The translations under genes were made by a program, and so were the position numbers. From contig JBAUMF010000060.1 of assembly GCA_049578545.1 (NCBI GenBank), positions 1-28,193 of the forward strand: DNA of 28,193 nucleotides. Reading direction: 5' to 3'. The stretch is from DASQBT01 sp049578545. GTDB taxonomy: Bacteria; Pseudomonadota; Gammaproteobacteria; Burkholderiales; Thiobacillaceae. The notes under the pieces are model-generated. The model was not told where the DNA came from, searched no databases, and saw nothing but the letters and a program-made list of their open reading frames with translations. Positions 1 through 10,677 of the stretch are shown one piece after another. Within the stretch, counting starts at the first letter, position 1. Every line of letters starts with the position of its first letter.

Positions 1-37
1 TGGACGATCTGCTCAATGGCACATCTACGGCACAGCA

Positions 38-73
38 GAAATAAAGAAGGGTTAAAGCAGCGTCTAACCCTTT
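38..73 (-). terminator. Rho-independent terminator of tRNA-Thr
   Basis: Read on the minus strand, an 8-bp perfect stem (AAGGGTTA at one arm, TAACCCTT at the other, 47-54 and 65-72 in plus coordinates) is followed by the T-rich tract CTTTATTTC. It begins 7 nt after the CCA end of tRNA-Thr, which is where a terminator for that gene would be expected. Confidence 0.7.
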
Positions 74-79
74 GATTAT

Positions 80-155
<76 letters not shown>

Positions 156-165
156 AACGCCGCGC

Positions 166-195
166 ATTATACCGGAAGGCTGACTAGAGACCCAA
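166..195 (-). promoter_or_regulatory. Sigma70-like promoter of tRNA-Thr
   Basis: On the minus strand there is a perfect TATAAT (166-171) and an upstream TTGGGT (190-195) with an 18-nt spacer, followed by a GC-rich stretch (GCGCGGCG) before the tRNA 5' end. The -35 element lies inside the last codons of gltX. The GC-rich discriminator is the kind found in stringently controlled stable-RNA promoters. Confidence 0.65.
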
Positions 196-1587
196 TTCCT
201 GCAAAGCCGTTTGCAGCCGCCCGATAACCCGATCCTTTCCAAGTAGATCCAGTGTTGCGTCAATTGCCGGGGTTTGCGGTTCGCCCGTCACCAGGACACG
301 CAAGGGCATGGCGAGTTTGGGCATTTTTAGGCCAAACTCGGCGACCACGGTCTTGATAAGACTACTCAGGTTTTCACGATTCCATTCGGTTCTGGCAAAT
401 CGTTCAAGTAAAGACTTCAAGGCGGGGATCGCCTCGGGGATCAGATGGGGATCCAGTCGCTCACGTGTGGGCTTGATATAGCGATAGAACAGGGTAGCGG
501 CATCGGCCAGTTCCTCGACAGTCGAAGCCCGTTCCTTGACCAGATTTACCACACGCGAGAGATCAGGTCCATCGATCAGATCACAGCCATTATGCAGCAG
601 GAAGGGCGTTACCAGGTTGGCCAGCCGGTGGTTGTCAGCCACTTTAAGGTACTGCTGGGTCAGCCAGCCCAGCTTTTCCGGATTGAATTTGGCCGGGGAG
701 CGGCTCACATGTTCGAGGTCGAACCATGACTTGAACTGTTCCATGGAGAAGATTTCCTCGTCGCCATGCGACCAGCCCAGGCGGGCGAGATAATTGATCA
801 ATGCCTCGGGCAGGTAACCTTCCTCATGATATTGCATGACTGAAACCGCGCCATGTCGTTTGGACAAGCGCTCTCCGTCCGAGCCCAAGATCATTGGCAC
901 GTGCGCATAGCGGGGCAAGGGCGCGCCCAGGGCCTTCAGTAGATTGACCTGGCGCGGCGTGTTGTTGACATGGTCGTCGCCGCGGATGACATGGGTAATG
1001 CGCATGTCCCAGTCGTCAACCACCACGCCAAAGTTGTAGGTCGGGATGCCATCTGCCCGGAGGATGACCAGATCATCGAGTTCCGTATTGGACACCGTAA
1101 TCGGCCCCTTGATCAGATCATTGAAAATCACGTCGCCATCGACGGGGTTCCTGAAGCGAATGATCGGTTGCACGCCAGCTGGCGGTTCAGGCAGCGCCTT
1201 GCCGGGCTCAGGCCGCCAACGCCCGTCATATCGCGGCTTCTCGCCGCGCGCTTTTTGCTCTTCGCGCATGGTCTCCAACTCTTCCTTGCTGGCATAACAG
1301 GGGTAGGCCTTACCTTCCGCAATCAGCTGGTCGGCCAGTTCCTTATAACGGGCGAGACGATCCATCTGGTAGAACGGCCCCTCGTCATAATCCAGGCCCA
1401 GCCAATGCATGCCATCGAGAATGGCCTGCACAGATACTTCGGTTGAACGTTCCCGGTCTGTGTCTTCGATGCGCAGGACGAACTGGCCACCATGCCTGCG
1501 GGCATAAGCCCACGAGAACAGCGCGGTGCGTGCGCCACCAATATGTAGATAGCCGGTGGGGCTGGGTGCGAATCGGGTGCGGACCAT
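184..1587 (-). CDS. gltX: Glutamate--tRNA ligase
   Basis: Glutamyl-tRNA synthetase of 467 aa, the usual length for bacterial GltX. It charges tRNA-Glu with glutamate in an ATP-dependent reaction in the cytoplasm. The N-terminal class I signature APSPTGYLHIGGARTALFSW (residues 7-26) contains the HIGH-type motif, and the KMSKS-type motif appears as SDGERLSKRHG near residue 240. The C-terminal anticodon-binding region is complete and ends in QTALQELGL. The ATG start sits directly before the conserved VRTRFAPSP segment; no strong Shine-Dalgarno is visible upstream. The gene runs opposite to everything downstream and ends 28 nt before tRNA-Thr, whose -35 box overlaps the gltX 3' end. Confidence 0.97.
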   Translation of the reverse strand: MVRTRFAPSPTGYLHIGGARTALFSWAYARRHGGQFVLRIEDTDRERSTEVSVQAILDGMHWLGLDYDEGPFYQMDRLARYKELADQLIAEGKAYPCYASKEELETMREEQKARGEKPRYDGRWRPEPGKALPEPPAGVQPIIRFRNPVDGDVIFNDLIKGPITVSNTELDDLVILRADGIPTYNFGVVVDDWDMRITHVIRGDDHVNNTPRQVNLLKALGAPLPRYAHVPMILGSDGERLSKRHGAVSVMQYHEEGYLPEALINYLARLGWSHGDEEIFSMEQFKSWFDLEHVSRSPAKFNPEKLGWLTQQYLKVADNHRLANLVTPFLLHNGCDLIDGPDLSRVVNLVKERASTVEELADAATLFYRYIKPTRERLDPHLIPEAIPALKSLLERFARTEWNRENLSSLIKTVVAEFGLKMPKLAMPLRVLVTGEPQTPAIDATLDLLGKDRVIGRLQTALQELGL

Positions 1588-1641
1588 GAAATTATTGAGC
1601 GGCAGAAAGGAGCAATTTTACGCGAATCCAGCCTGGCTCGT

Positions 1642-1671
1642 TTGACCGGGAAGGGCCCCATATGCTTTAAT
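1642..1671 (+). promoter_or_regulatory. Sigma70-like promoter of tRNA-Val
   Basis: TTGACC (1642-1647) and TTTAAT (1666-1671) are separated by 18 nt, then a GC-rich discriminator (TCGGGCCTC) runs to the tRNA 5' end at 1683. It lies in the divergent gap between gltX and tRNA-Val. The arrangement is typical of a tRNA promoter. Confidence 0.65.
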
Positions 1672-1682
1672 TCGGGCCTCTT

Positions 1683-1757
1683 GGGCAGTTAGCTCAGCGG
1701 TAGAGCACTGCCTTCACACGGCAGGGGTCACTGGTTCGATCCCAGTACTGCCCACCA
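1683..1757 (+). tRNA. tRNA-Val (anticodon CAC)
   Basis: A complete 75-nt cloverleaf. The acceptor stem GGGCAGT pairs with ACTGCCC, the discriminator is A and CCA is encoded at 1755-1757. D arm GCTC...GAGC and T loop GTTCGATCC are present. The anticodon stem CTGCC/GGCAG holds the loop TTCACAC, giving anticodon CAC for the valine codon GTG. It is transcribed divergently from gltX. Confidence 0.96.
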
Positions 1758-1775
1758 TCCCGAGATCACGAAATC

Positions 1776-1810
1776 AAGGACTTACGGTAACGCAGGTCCT
1801 TTGTTATTTT
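1776..1810 (+). terminator. Probable terminator of tRNA-Val
   Basis: A 6-bp stem (AAGGAC 1776-1781, GTCCTT 1796-1801) with a 14-nt loop is followed by the T-rich run TGTTATTTT. It starts 19 nt after the tRNA CCA. The loop is larger than in a classical terminator, so the call is moderate. Confidence 0.5.
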
Positions 1811-2225
1811 GTGCTTTGCGTAGGTGCGGCATTCCTGCTCCAATGGTGGAAGGCAGGATAGCCTGGGTCGCAACAAGCTTCTCCGCAATCATCTAGAGCA
1901 ATGCAATGAGCGGCCAAAAAGCCAGGGAACCGCCGGGAAAGCATGCAACTCCTGAGGCTGTGAGAACCGAGCCCTATCCGGGCAGGCCTTCGCTGATAGG
2001 CCATCACCGATAAAACAGCTACAGACATCGATCGAATTGTTGAGGGGTTCACAAAAAATTGGTCATAGATGGCGCACAATTCAGCAGGAACCAATTGATG
2101 ATTGCAAAGACTGATAGGAATCAGATCGATCCACAACGGTGGGTTGCCTTAAGTTTCGGAGTAATACGAAGGTTAGATTTCTTGCTTCTGCTGCTACCGC
2201 ATGAGCAGTACGAATTGATGGGAAT
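1811..2225 (+). other. Intergenic stretch without a recognisable gene
   Basis: About 415 nt between the tRNA-Val terminator and pgm. Stops interrupt all plus-strand frames. The one open minus-strand frame (1804-2136) gives a Cys/Arg/Ser-rich peptide resembling no family I know, and it has no Shine-Dalgarno. The last 100 nt are AT-rich and presumably hold the pgm promoter, but no convincing -35/-10 pair was found. Confidence 0.5.
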
Positions 2226-3872
2226 ATGAAAATAAATCCGTTGGCGGGGAAGCCCGCCCAGCCGTCGATGCTGGTCAATGTGGCCAGGCTCATCACGGCC
2301 TATTTCAGTAACATTCCCGACCCGGCGGTGCCTGAGCATAGGGTGGCGTTTGGTACCTCGGGGCATCGAGGTTCCGCGTTCGAGAACAGTTTCAACGAAT
2401 GGCATGTTCTGGCCATTAGTCAGGCCATATGTGATTACCGCAAGCAGCAGGGCATCGATGGCCCTCTGTTTCTGGGGATCGACACGCACGCGCTTTCCGA
2501 GCCGGCGTATGCGAGTGCGCTTGAAGTGCTGGCGGCTAACGGTGTCGAAGTCATGCTTGCAGAAGGGGATGAATACACACCCACCCCGGTGATTTCGCAC
2601 GCGATCCTCAGCTACAACCGTGCCCGCAATACAGGACGGGCGGATGGTATCGTCATCACGCCTTCGCACAATCCTCCGGATAGCGGGGGCTTCAAATACA
2701 ACCCGCCCAACGGCGGACCGGCGGGCAATGACGTCACAGGATGGATCCAGACGAGGGCCAATGCACTGCTGGAAAGCGCTCTTCAGGGCGTAAAGAGAAT
2801 GCCTTTCGAACAGGCCAGGCGCGCGGCCACCACGCACCGGCATGATTATCTCAATACTTATATCAGCGATCTCGTTAATGTGCTTGATATGGAGGCGATC
2901 CGCAGCGCAAACATCAGCATGGGGGTGGATCCGCTTGGCGGTGCCGGAGTGCATTATTGGGGCCCGATTGCCGAGCGCTATGGTTTGAATCTCACGGTGG
3001 TGAACGAAGTCGTTGATCCGACTTTTCGCTTCATGACGGTCGATTGGGATGGTCAGATTCGCATGGATCCGTCCTCGTCCTATGCGATGCAGAGCCTGAT
3101 CAGCCTCAAGGATCGCTTCGACATTGCCTTCGCCTGTGACACCGATCATGACCGGCACGGGATCGTCACCAGGAATGCCGGATTGCTGCCGCCCAACCAT
3201 TACCTGTCCGTTGCCATCTTCTATCTGTTCCAGCATCGACTGACGTGGAGCAGAGATGCGATGGTTGGCAAGACGCTGGTCAGCAGCCAGATGATCGATC
3301 GCGTGACAGCGATGCTCGGCCGCAAGCTCTATGAGGTACCGGTCGGTTTCAAGTGGTTTGTGGACGGCTTGCTCGATGGCTCACTCGGCTTTGGCGGGGA
3401 AGAGAGTGCGGGCGCCGCGTTTATTCGCCGGGATGGGAGCGTCTGGACGACAGACAAGGATGGCATTATCCCGGCCTTGCTGTCGGCGGAAATCACTGCG
3501 CGCATGGGCCGGGATCCCGGCGAAATTTACCGCGAGCTTGCGCGCGAGTTCGGCGAACCTGTTTACGATCGTATTGAGGCACCCGCGACCCCGGAGCAAA
3601 AACAAAGGCTGGCCCAACTCTCGCCCAGGCAGATTCTGTCTGCTGAGCTGGCGGGGGAAAAAATCCAGGGCATCCTCACTCAGGCTCCTGGCAACGGCGC
3701 GCCGATCGGCGGCTTGAAGGTGGTGACGGAAAATGGCTGGTTTGCGGCGCGTCCGTCCGGCACCGAAGATATCTACAAGATCTATGCAGAGAGCTTTCTG
3801 GGAGAGGATCATCTGCACCGTATCCAGGCTGAAGCGCAGACCATCGTCAGTGCCGCATTGGCGATGCCCTGA
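2226..3872 (+). CDS. pgm: Phosphoglucomutase (alpha-D-glucose-specific)
   Basis: Interconverts glucose-1-P and glucose-6-P in the cytoplasm, linking glucan phosphorolysis to glycolysis. It has 548 aa, essentially the length of E. coli Pgm (546 aa), and is collinear with it. The substrate loop FGTSGHRGS lies near residue 42, the phosphoserine loop TPSHNPP carries Ser147, the Mg2+ loop is DTDHDRHG (Asp305, 307, 309), the sugar-binding GEESAG is present, and the C-terminal phosphate-binding loop reads RPSGTEDIYKIY. The ATG directly precedes the conserved NPLAGKPAQ segment; the Shine-Dalgarno is weak (GGGA). glgP starts 44 nt after the stop, so the two are very likely co-transcribed. Confidence 0.96.
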   Translation: MKINPLAGKPAQPSMLVNVARLITAYFSNIPDPAVPEHRVAFGTSGHRGSAFENSFNEWHVLAISQAICDYRKQQGIDGPLFLGIDTHALSEPAYASALEVLAANGVEVMLAEGDEYTPTPVISHAILSYNRARNTGRADGIVITPSHNPPDSGGFKYNPPNGGPAGNDVTGWIQTRANALLESALQGVKRMPFEQARRAATTHRHDYLNTYISDLVNVLDMEAIRSANISMGVDPLGGAGVHYWGPIAERYGLNLTVVNEVVDPTFRFMTVDWDGQIRMDPSSSYAMQSLISLKDRFDIAFACDTDHDRHGIVTRNAGLLPPNHYLSVAIFYLFQHRLTWSRDAMVGKTLVSSQMIDRVTAMLGRKLYEVPVGFKWFVDGLLDGSLGFGGEESAGAAFIRRDGSVWTTDKDGIIPALLSAEITARMGRDPGEIYRELAREFGEPVYDRIEAPATPEQKQRLAQLSPRQILSAELAGEKIQGILTQAPGNGAPIGGLKVVTENGWFAARPSGTEDIYKIYAESFLGEDHLHRIQAEAQTIVSAALAMP

Positions 3873-3916
3873 GAGCAGAAGCAAACAGAATTAAGGGCAA
3901 ATTCAAAGGACAGCTT

Positions 3917-6463
3917 TTGAGCGAACAAACACGAATCAGCCTGCAGAAGGCGCGTCTGTTAGCCACGGACGTAGAGGGATTCGATTCCCTGGCCGAGCTT
4001 GCCCTGGATATGCGTTCGTCGTGGAATCACGCCACCGACCAGGTATGGCGGCAACTGGATCCAGAGCTCTGGGAACTGACGCAGAATCCATGGGTTGTCT
4101 TGCAGACGGTCTCACGGGAGAAACTCCAGGCCGTCATGAGCGACCCCACTTTCCGCAACAACGTTGACGGTCTGGTGCAGGCCAGGCGCGCTGCGGCGGA
4201 GGCGCCTGCATGGTTTCAGCAAACCTACCCACAATCGCAGCTGGGCTGTGTGGCGTATTTCAGCATGGAATTCATGTTGAGCGAGGCCCTGCCCATCTAC
4301 TCAGGCGGATTGGGCAACGTGGCCGGCGATCAACTCAAGGCTGCCAGCGATTTGGGGGTCCCGGTGATTGGCTTGGGCCTGCTCTACCAGCAAGGTTATT
4401 TTCGCCAGGTGATCGACGGGGATGGTGCGCAACAGGCGCTGTTTCCATACAACGACCCCGGACAGCTGCCGATCACGCCCCTGCGCAAACCGGATGGGGA
4501 ATGGCTGCGATTGGAGGTTGCCTTGCCCGGTTATTCGGTCTGGCTGCGCACGTGGCAGGTTCAGGTCGGTCGCGTGAAGCTTTACCTGCTGGACAGCAAT
4601 GACGCGGCGAATTACCCGGCGCACCGAGGCATCACCAGCGAGCTTTACGGCGGCGGGCCAGAGTTGCGCCTGAAACAGGAAATGCTGCTCGGAATTGGTG
4701 GATGGCGACTGCTCGCGGCGCTCGGCATCAAGCCGGAAGTCTGTCACTTGAATGAAGGGCATGCCGCATTCGCAGTGCTGGAACGCGCGCGCAGTTTCAT
4801 GGAGGAAAACGGACGGACCTTTGAGGAGGCGCTGGCTGTCACCCGGGCGGGCAACCTCTTCACCACACACACTGCGGTGGCCGCCGGGTTTGATCGATTC
4901 GCTCCGGCGCTCATCGAGCAATACCTCGGTGGTTATGCCGTGCAGAGGCTCGGCATTACACGTCAGGATTTGCTGGCCCTGGGCCGCCAGGACCGAAATG
5001 ACGGGTCGGAGCCTTTCAACATGGCTTATCTGGCGATTCGCGGCAGTGGGGCGGTAAACGGGGTAAGTAGTCTGCATGGCAGGGTGAGCCGACACTTGTT
5101 CGGTCCGCTTTTCCCGCGCTGGCCAACGGACGAAGTACCGGTCGGGCACGTGACCAATGGCGTCCATACACCGACCTGGGATTCGGCGGAAGCGGATGAT
5201 CTCTGGACAGAGTTTTGTGGGAAAGACCGCTGGCTGGGTGCAACGGAAACGCTGGAGCAGGACATCCGTCATGCTTCCGATGCCCGGCTTTGGCAATTTC
5301 GCAGCTCCGCTCGCAAGACGCTGGTTGAATACGCTCGCGAACGATTATCCCGACAACTGGCTACATCCAGTGCATCGCCCGATGCGGTCGATGCGGCGAA
5401 GTACCTGTTTGATTGCAATACCTTGACCCTGGGTTTTGCTCGCCGTTTTGCCAGCTACAAGAGACCGAATCTGCTGCTCCACGACCCGGATCGACTGTTG
5501 CACCTGCTGACCAACCCGCAACGTCCGGTTCAGCTCATCATGGCCGGCAAGGCCCATCCCGCTGACCTGGCAGGGCAGGCCCTGATTCAGCAATGGATAC
5601 ATTTCATCCGCGGGTCCGAGGCACGCTCCCATGTGATCTTCCTCAGTGACTATGACATGCACTTGACCGAGCAACTGGTGCAGGGGGTGGACGTCTGGAT
5701 CAATACGCCGCGACGCCCCTGGGAGGCGAGCGGAACCAGCGGCATGAAAGTGCTGGTCAATGGCGGTATCAATCTGTCGGAACTGGACGGCTGGTGGGCG
5801 GAAGCCTATACGCCGGAAGTGGGGTGGGCGCTGGGGGATGGTCAGGAACACGATAGCGATCCTGCGTGGGACGCTGTTGAAGCCGAAGCCCTCTATGACC
5901 TGCTGGAAAACGAAGTGATCCCCGAGTTCTATAGCCGTGATGACAAAGGTATTCCCAGTGCCTGGGTGAGCCGCATGCGGGAGAGCATGGCGCGATTGAC
6001 CCCGCGCTTTTCCACCAACCGCGCGGTAGGCGAATACACGGAACAACACTATCTCCCCGCAGCCGCCGCCTATCTCGCGCGGGCTGCCGACAAAGGCGCA
6101 AAGGGGGTGGATCTGGTTAACTGGCGGCACGACCTGGCGCAAAAATGGGCCCCGCTGCGATTCGGTGAAGTGAGGCTTGCGACCGAAGGCGGGCAGCAGG
6201 TATTCGAAGTGCAGGTATATCTGGATGATCTCGATCCCAAAGCAGTGCGGGTCGAGCTTTACGCCAACGGGATTGATGGTGCCGCAGCGGAGCGGGTGGA
6301 AATGAAGTACGTGCGGCAACTGGTCGGGGCAACAAACGGCTACGCCTATCGCGCGGAGGTGCCCGCTGCCCGCCCGGCGACGGAATATACAGCACGACTC
6401 ATACCCCACCACGATGACGTGGCTGTTCCTCTAGAAGACGCTCATATCCTGTGGCAACGCTGA
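3917..6463 (+). CDS. glgP: Alpha-glucan (glycogen) phosphorylase, DUF3417 type
   Basis: Phosphorolyses alpha-1,4-glucan ends to glucose-1-P using pyridoxal phosphate. The 848-aa protein belongs to the branch with an N-terminal DUF3417 region (about residues 15-120) found in Thermotoga, Thermus and mycobacteria, not the E. coli MalP/GlgP branch. Key segments are the substrate region GCVAYFSMEFMLSEALPIY, VTNGVHTPTW, LGFARRFASYKRPNLL, and the PLP site EASGTSGMK with Lys611. The start is TTG at 3917, supported by AAAGGA at 3905-3910 with 6-nt spacing; no ATG lies nearby in frame. It follows pgm by 44 nt. With Pgm and GlgX it forms a complete route from glycogen to glucose-6-P. Confidence 0.94.
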   Translation: MSEQTRISLQKARLLATDVEGFDSLAELALDMRSSWNHATDQVWRQLDPELWELTQNPWVVLQTVSREKLQAVMSDPTFRNNVDGLVQARRAAAEAPAWFQQTYPQSQLGCVAYFSMEFMLSEALPIYSGGLGNVAGDQLKAASDLGVPVIGLGLLYQQGYFRQVIDGDGAQQALFPYNDPGQLPITPLRKPDGEWLRLEVALPGYSVWLRTWQVQVGRVKLYLLDSNDAANYPAHRGITSELYGGGPELRLKQEMLLGIGGWRLLAALGIKPEVCHLNEGHAAFAVLERARSFMEENGRTFEEALAVTRAGNLFTTHTAVAAGFDRFAPALIEQYLGGYAVQRLGITRQDLLALGRQDRNDGSEPFNMAYLAIRGSGAVNGVSSLHGRVSRHLFGPLFPRWPTDEVPVGHVTNGVHTPTWDSAEADDLWTEFCGKDRWLGATETLEQDIRHASDARLWQFRSSARKTLVEYARERLSRQLATSSASPDAVDAAKYLFDCNTLTLGFARRFASYKRPNLLLHDPDRLLHLLTNPQRPVQLIMAGKAHPADLAGQALIQQWIHFIRGSEARSHVIFLSDYDMHLTEQLVQGVDVWINTPRRPWEASGTSGMKVLVNGGINLSELDGWWAEAYTPEVGWALGDGQEHDSDPAWDAVEAEALYDLLENEVIPEFYSRDDKGIPSAWVSRMRESMARLTPRFSTNRAVGEYTEQHYLPAAAAYLARAADKGAKGVDLVNWRHDLAQKWAPLRFGEVRLATEGGQQVFEVQVYLDDLDPKAVRVELYANGIDGAAAERVEMKYVRQLVGATNGYAYRAEVPAARPATEYTARLIPHHDDVAVPLEDAHILWQR

Positions 6464-6726
6464 CCTGACTCCGGAACACAAAATAATGGGCCAAGTGAAA
6501 GACCAATCCAACCGGTGCAGGAGCCGAAAACACGACGGCAATCAAAAGGCCTGACCACGTCCGTGTCATCAGAGCCAATGGTGGAAGTCGCACGTATGCA
6601 GAAGCGCAGACTAAGCTTAAGCATCTCCCGTATGATTTCAAACCCGTATGTACGTTGCCGCACAGAAATAACTTGCAGCAGCCGGTATGTTTTGACGGTT
6701 GAAACTAAGCACAAGGAACATTCGAC
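6464..6726 (+). other. Intergenic gap, no gene recognised
   Basis: 263 nt between glgP and the slipin gene. A short open frame (6515-6730) lacks a Shine-Dalgarno and has no family resemblance. The gap is large enough for a separate promoter for the slipin gene, but no clear -35/-10 pair was found. Confidence 0.4.
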
Positions 6727-7608
6727 ATGAATCCAATCACAACATTCCTGGTCTTTGCCTGCATCCTCGCAGGCCTGGCCATAGGCAACTGGGTAAGCCC
6801 CTATCTGGCACTGGCATTCTTTGGTGCCGCCGTTATTATTGCGCTGTCGTTGAAGATGGCCAACGCCTGGCAGAAGTTCGTCATCCTGAGGATGGGCAGA
6901 CTGCAAAGCGTCAAAGGGCCGGGAATGTTCGCCATTATCCCGATCATCGACAACGTGATCGCCGTCATCGATGGACGTATCCAGACCACGGCCTTCAATG
7001 CCGAGCAGGCGCTGACCAGGGACACGGTTCCGGTGAACGTGGATGCGATCATCTTCTGGCATGTGCATGATGCAGAAAAGGCGGCGCTAGCCATTACCGA
7101 TTACCGCGAGGCCATTGACCGGGTTGCCCAGACCTCGCTGCGTGAGATGATCGGATCTTCGATGTTGGCCGCACTCTTGTCTGACCGCAAGGAGGCTGAC
7201 GAGCAACTGAAGGTCGAGATCGGCGCAAAGACCGCGCCCTGGGGCATCACCGTGAGCTCGGTGGAGATTCGCGATGTCGCGATTCCGGAGGCCCTGCAGG
7301 ACGCGATGTCTCGGCAGGCCCAGGCTGAGCGTGAGAAGCAGGCGCGGGTGATCCTTGGTTCCGCAGAAGCCGCGATCGCCGGAAAGTTTGTCGAGGCCGC
7401 AGATATATATGCGGGCCATCCTGCAGCGCTTCAGCTTCGCGCCATGAATATCATTTACGAGACCACCAAGGAGCGAGGGGCCACAATTCTGATGCCGAGC
7501 TCGATGGTCGATAGCCTGAACCCTGCGACGACGACGGCGCTGGCACTTGCCCTGGCAAGCAAGGACGCGTCTGGTCCGGAAGCCGCCCTGCACAAGGCCG
7601 CGGCCTGA
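6727..7608 (+). CDS. Slipin / stomatin-like SPFH (Band 7) membrane protein
   Basis: A 293-aa SPFH-domain protein. Two hydrophobic segments at residues 5-45 anchor it. The Band 7 domain follows from WQKFVILRMGRLQSVKGPGM (about 47-66) to about residue 215, including TRDTVPVNVDAIIFWHV and the helix AMSRQAQAEREKQARVI typical of slipins. Family members form membrane microdomain scaffolds and often associate with proteases or transporters; the partner here is unknown, and no NfeD gene is adjacent. ATG has AAGGAA 8 nt upstream. The gene sits inside the glycogen cluster and ends 31 nt before glgX, so it is probably co-transcribed with it. A link to glycogen metabolism is not evident from the protein itself. 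Confidence 0.85.
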   Translation: MNPITTFLVFACILAGLAIGNWVSPYLALAFFGAAVIIALSLKMANAWQKFVILRMGRLQSVKGPGMFAIIPIIDNVIAVIDGRIQTTAFNAEQALTRDTVPVNVDAIIFWHVHDAEKAALAITDYREAIDRVAQTSLREMIGSSMLAALLSDRKEADEQLKVEIGAKTAPWGITVSSVEIRDVAIPEALQDAMSRQAQAEREKQARVILGSAEAAIAGKFVEAADIYAGHPAALQLRAMNIIYETTKERGATILMPSSMVDSLNPATTTALALALASKDASGPEAALHKAAA

Positions 7609-7621
7609 TCACCCAGACAGA

Positions 7622-7628
7622 AAGAAGG
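7622..7628 (+). promoter_or_regulatory. Ribosome binding site deciding the glgX TTG start
   Basis: AAGAAGG lies 11 nt before the in-frame TTG at 7640. The only upstream in-frame ATG (7547) lies inside the slipin gene, has no Shine-Dalgarno and would add 31 residues unlike the GlgX N-terminus. Confidence 0.5.
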
Positions 7629-7639
7629 CGGCAACCCAA

Positions 7640-9814
<2,175 letters not shown>

Positions 9815-9853
9815 ACGAATTCTCAAAGTGCCCGTCGTAGTGACGAAGGGTAA

Positions 9854-9934
9854 ATGAAGAAAGCGATCTTGATCACAATGTTGTTTCTAGACAGCGGTGG
9901 CGTCCTGCCGCTCATTGAGGAGGTGTTATGTTGA
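9854..9934 (+). CDS. Possible 26-aa leader ORF before the cytochrome c gene
   Basis: An ATG at 9854 with GAAGGG just upstream opens a 26-codon frame starting MKKAILITMLFL. It ends at TGA 9932-9934, overlapping the ATG of the cytochrome gene (9928) in another frame. Its basic, hydrophobic N-terminus resembles a signal peptide start. It could be a leader peptide, a decayed gene start or chance; the spacing between GAAGGG and ATG is short (3 nt). Confidence 0.2.
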   Translation: MKKAILITMLFLDSGGVLPLIEEVLC

Positions 9935-10485
9935 AGGGTATCGCTTTAGGAGTCGCGTTAACGCTTGCGATTGCAATGATCGGCGCTTACGCGGTATTAC
10001 AAAGCGGGCTTATTCCAGCCAATGCCGATGCAAAACCCGGTCGGCTGGAAACCTGGATGGCACATACTTCGCTGGATGCGACGCTGAGTCGCGACGCCCC
10101 ACACGGTCAAAATCCGGTGGCGCTGACCGAGGGGAATCTTCTCGATGGCGTTCATCTTTTCGCACAGAACTGTGCCGTTTGCCATGGTTCCGCGAAGGGG
10201 GATGCTTTGCCATCGCCGGTAGCGAGAGGCCTTTATCCTAAGCCGCCGCAGTTGGCGAGCGAGGGAGTAGAGGACGATCCGGAGGGTGATTCGTTCTGGA
10301 AGATCAAGCACGGTATTCGTCTGACTGGCATGCCTTCTTTCGGGTTCACCCTCAGCGACCGGGAGATATGGACGCTCGCGCTGTTCCTGAAGTACATGGA
10401 CAAGCTGCCGCCTGCAGTGCAGCAAACCTGGCAGCAAGTCCAGAATTGGCCGGTGGCATCCGTGAACCAGGCAGGTCAGAAATAA
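9928..10485 (+). CDS. Membrane-anchored monohaem cytochrome c
   Basis: A 185-aa class I c-type cytochrome acting on the periplasmic side of the membrane. Residues 4-23 form one uncleaved-looking hydrophobic anchor. A single haem site CAVCH lies at residues 82-86, and the likely distal ligand is Met135 in TGMPSFG. The domain closes with LSDREIWTLALFLKYMDKLP, the usual C-terminal helix. A strong GAGGAGGTG Shine-Dalgarno supports the start. It stands alone between the glycogen cluster and ackA; no oxidase or dehydrogenase gene adjoins it, so its redox partners cannot be named. The 190 nt after it contain a GC-rich imperfect hairpin near 10508-10529 without a T tract. Confidence 0.88.
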   Translation: MLKGIALGVALTLAIAMIGAYAVLQSGLIPANADAKPGRLETWMAHTSLDATLSRDAPHGQNPVALTEGNLLDGVHLFAQNCAVCHGSAKGDALPSPVARGLYPKPPQLASEGVEDDPEGDSFWKIKHGIRLTGMPSFGFTLSDREIWTLALFLKYMDKLPPAVQQTWQQVQNWPVASVNQAGQK

Positions 10486-10677
10486 CCGATTCCAGCCTCA
10501 AGCGTTTGCGCGGGGCATCGCCCAGGCGCCGACCCGGCCGGCTGTCTATATTTGGAAACCCTGTTGATGGTGCCGATCGCGGAAGTTTGAGGATTCGAAA
10601 CATTCATCACATGGAATTCGGTCCCCTCTGCGCGAAACGTGCTTCTTTTGGCATGCGGAAAGACAAATGAGCCACTC

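Noticed and set aside
2121..3236. 371-codon open frame on the minus strand opposite pgm
   Set aside because: It lies wholly opposite a clearly conserved gene, has no Shine-Dalgarno and a His/Arg-rich composition expected from the antisense of GC-rich coding DNA.
6515..6730. 71-codon frame between glgP and the slipin gene
   Set aside because: No Shine-Dalgarno, no recognisable family, and it overlaps the slipin start.
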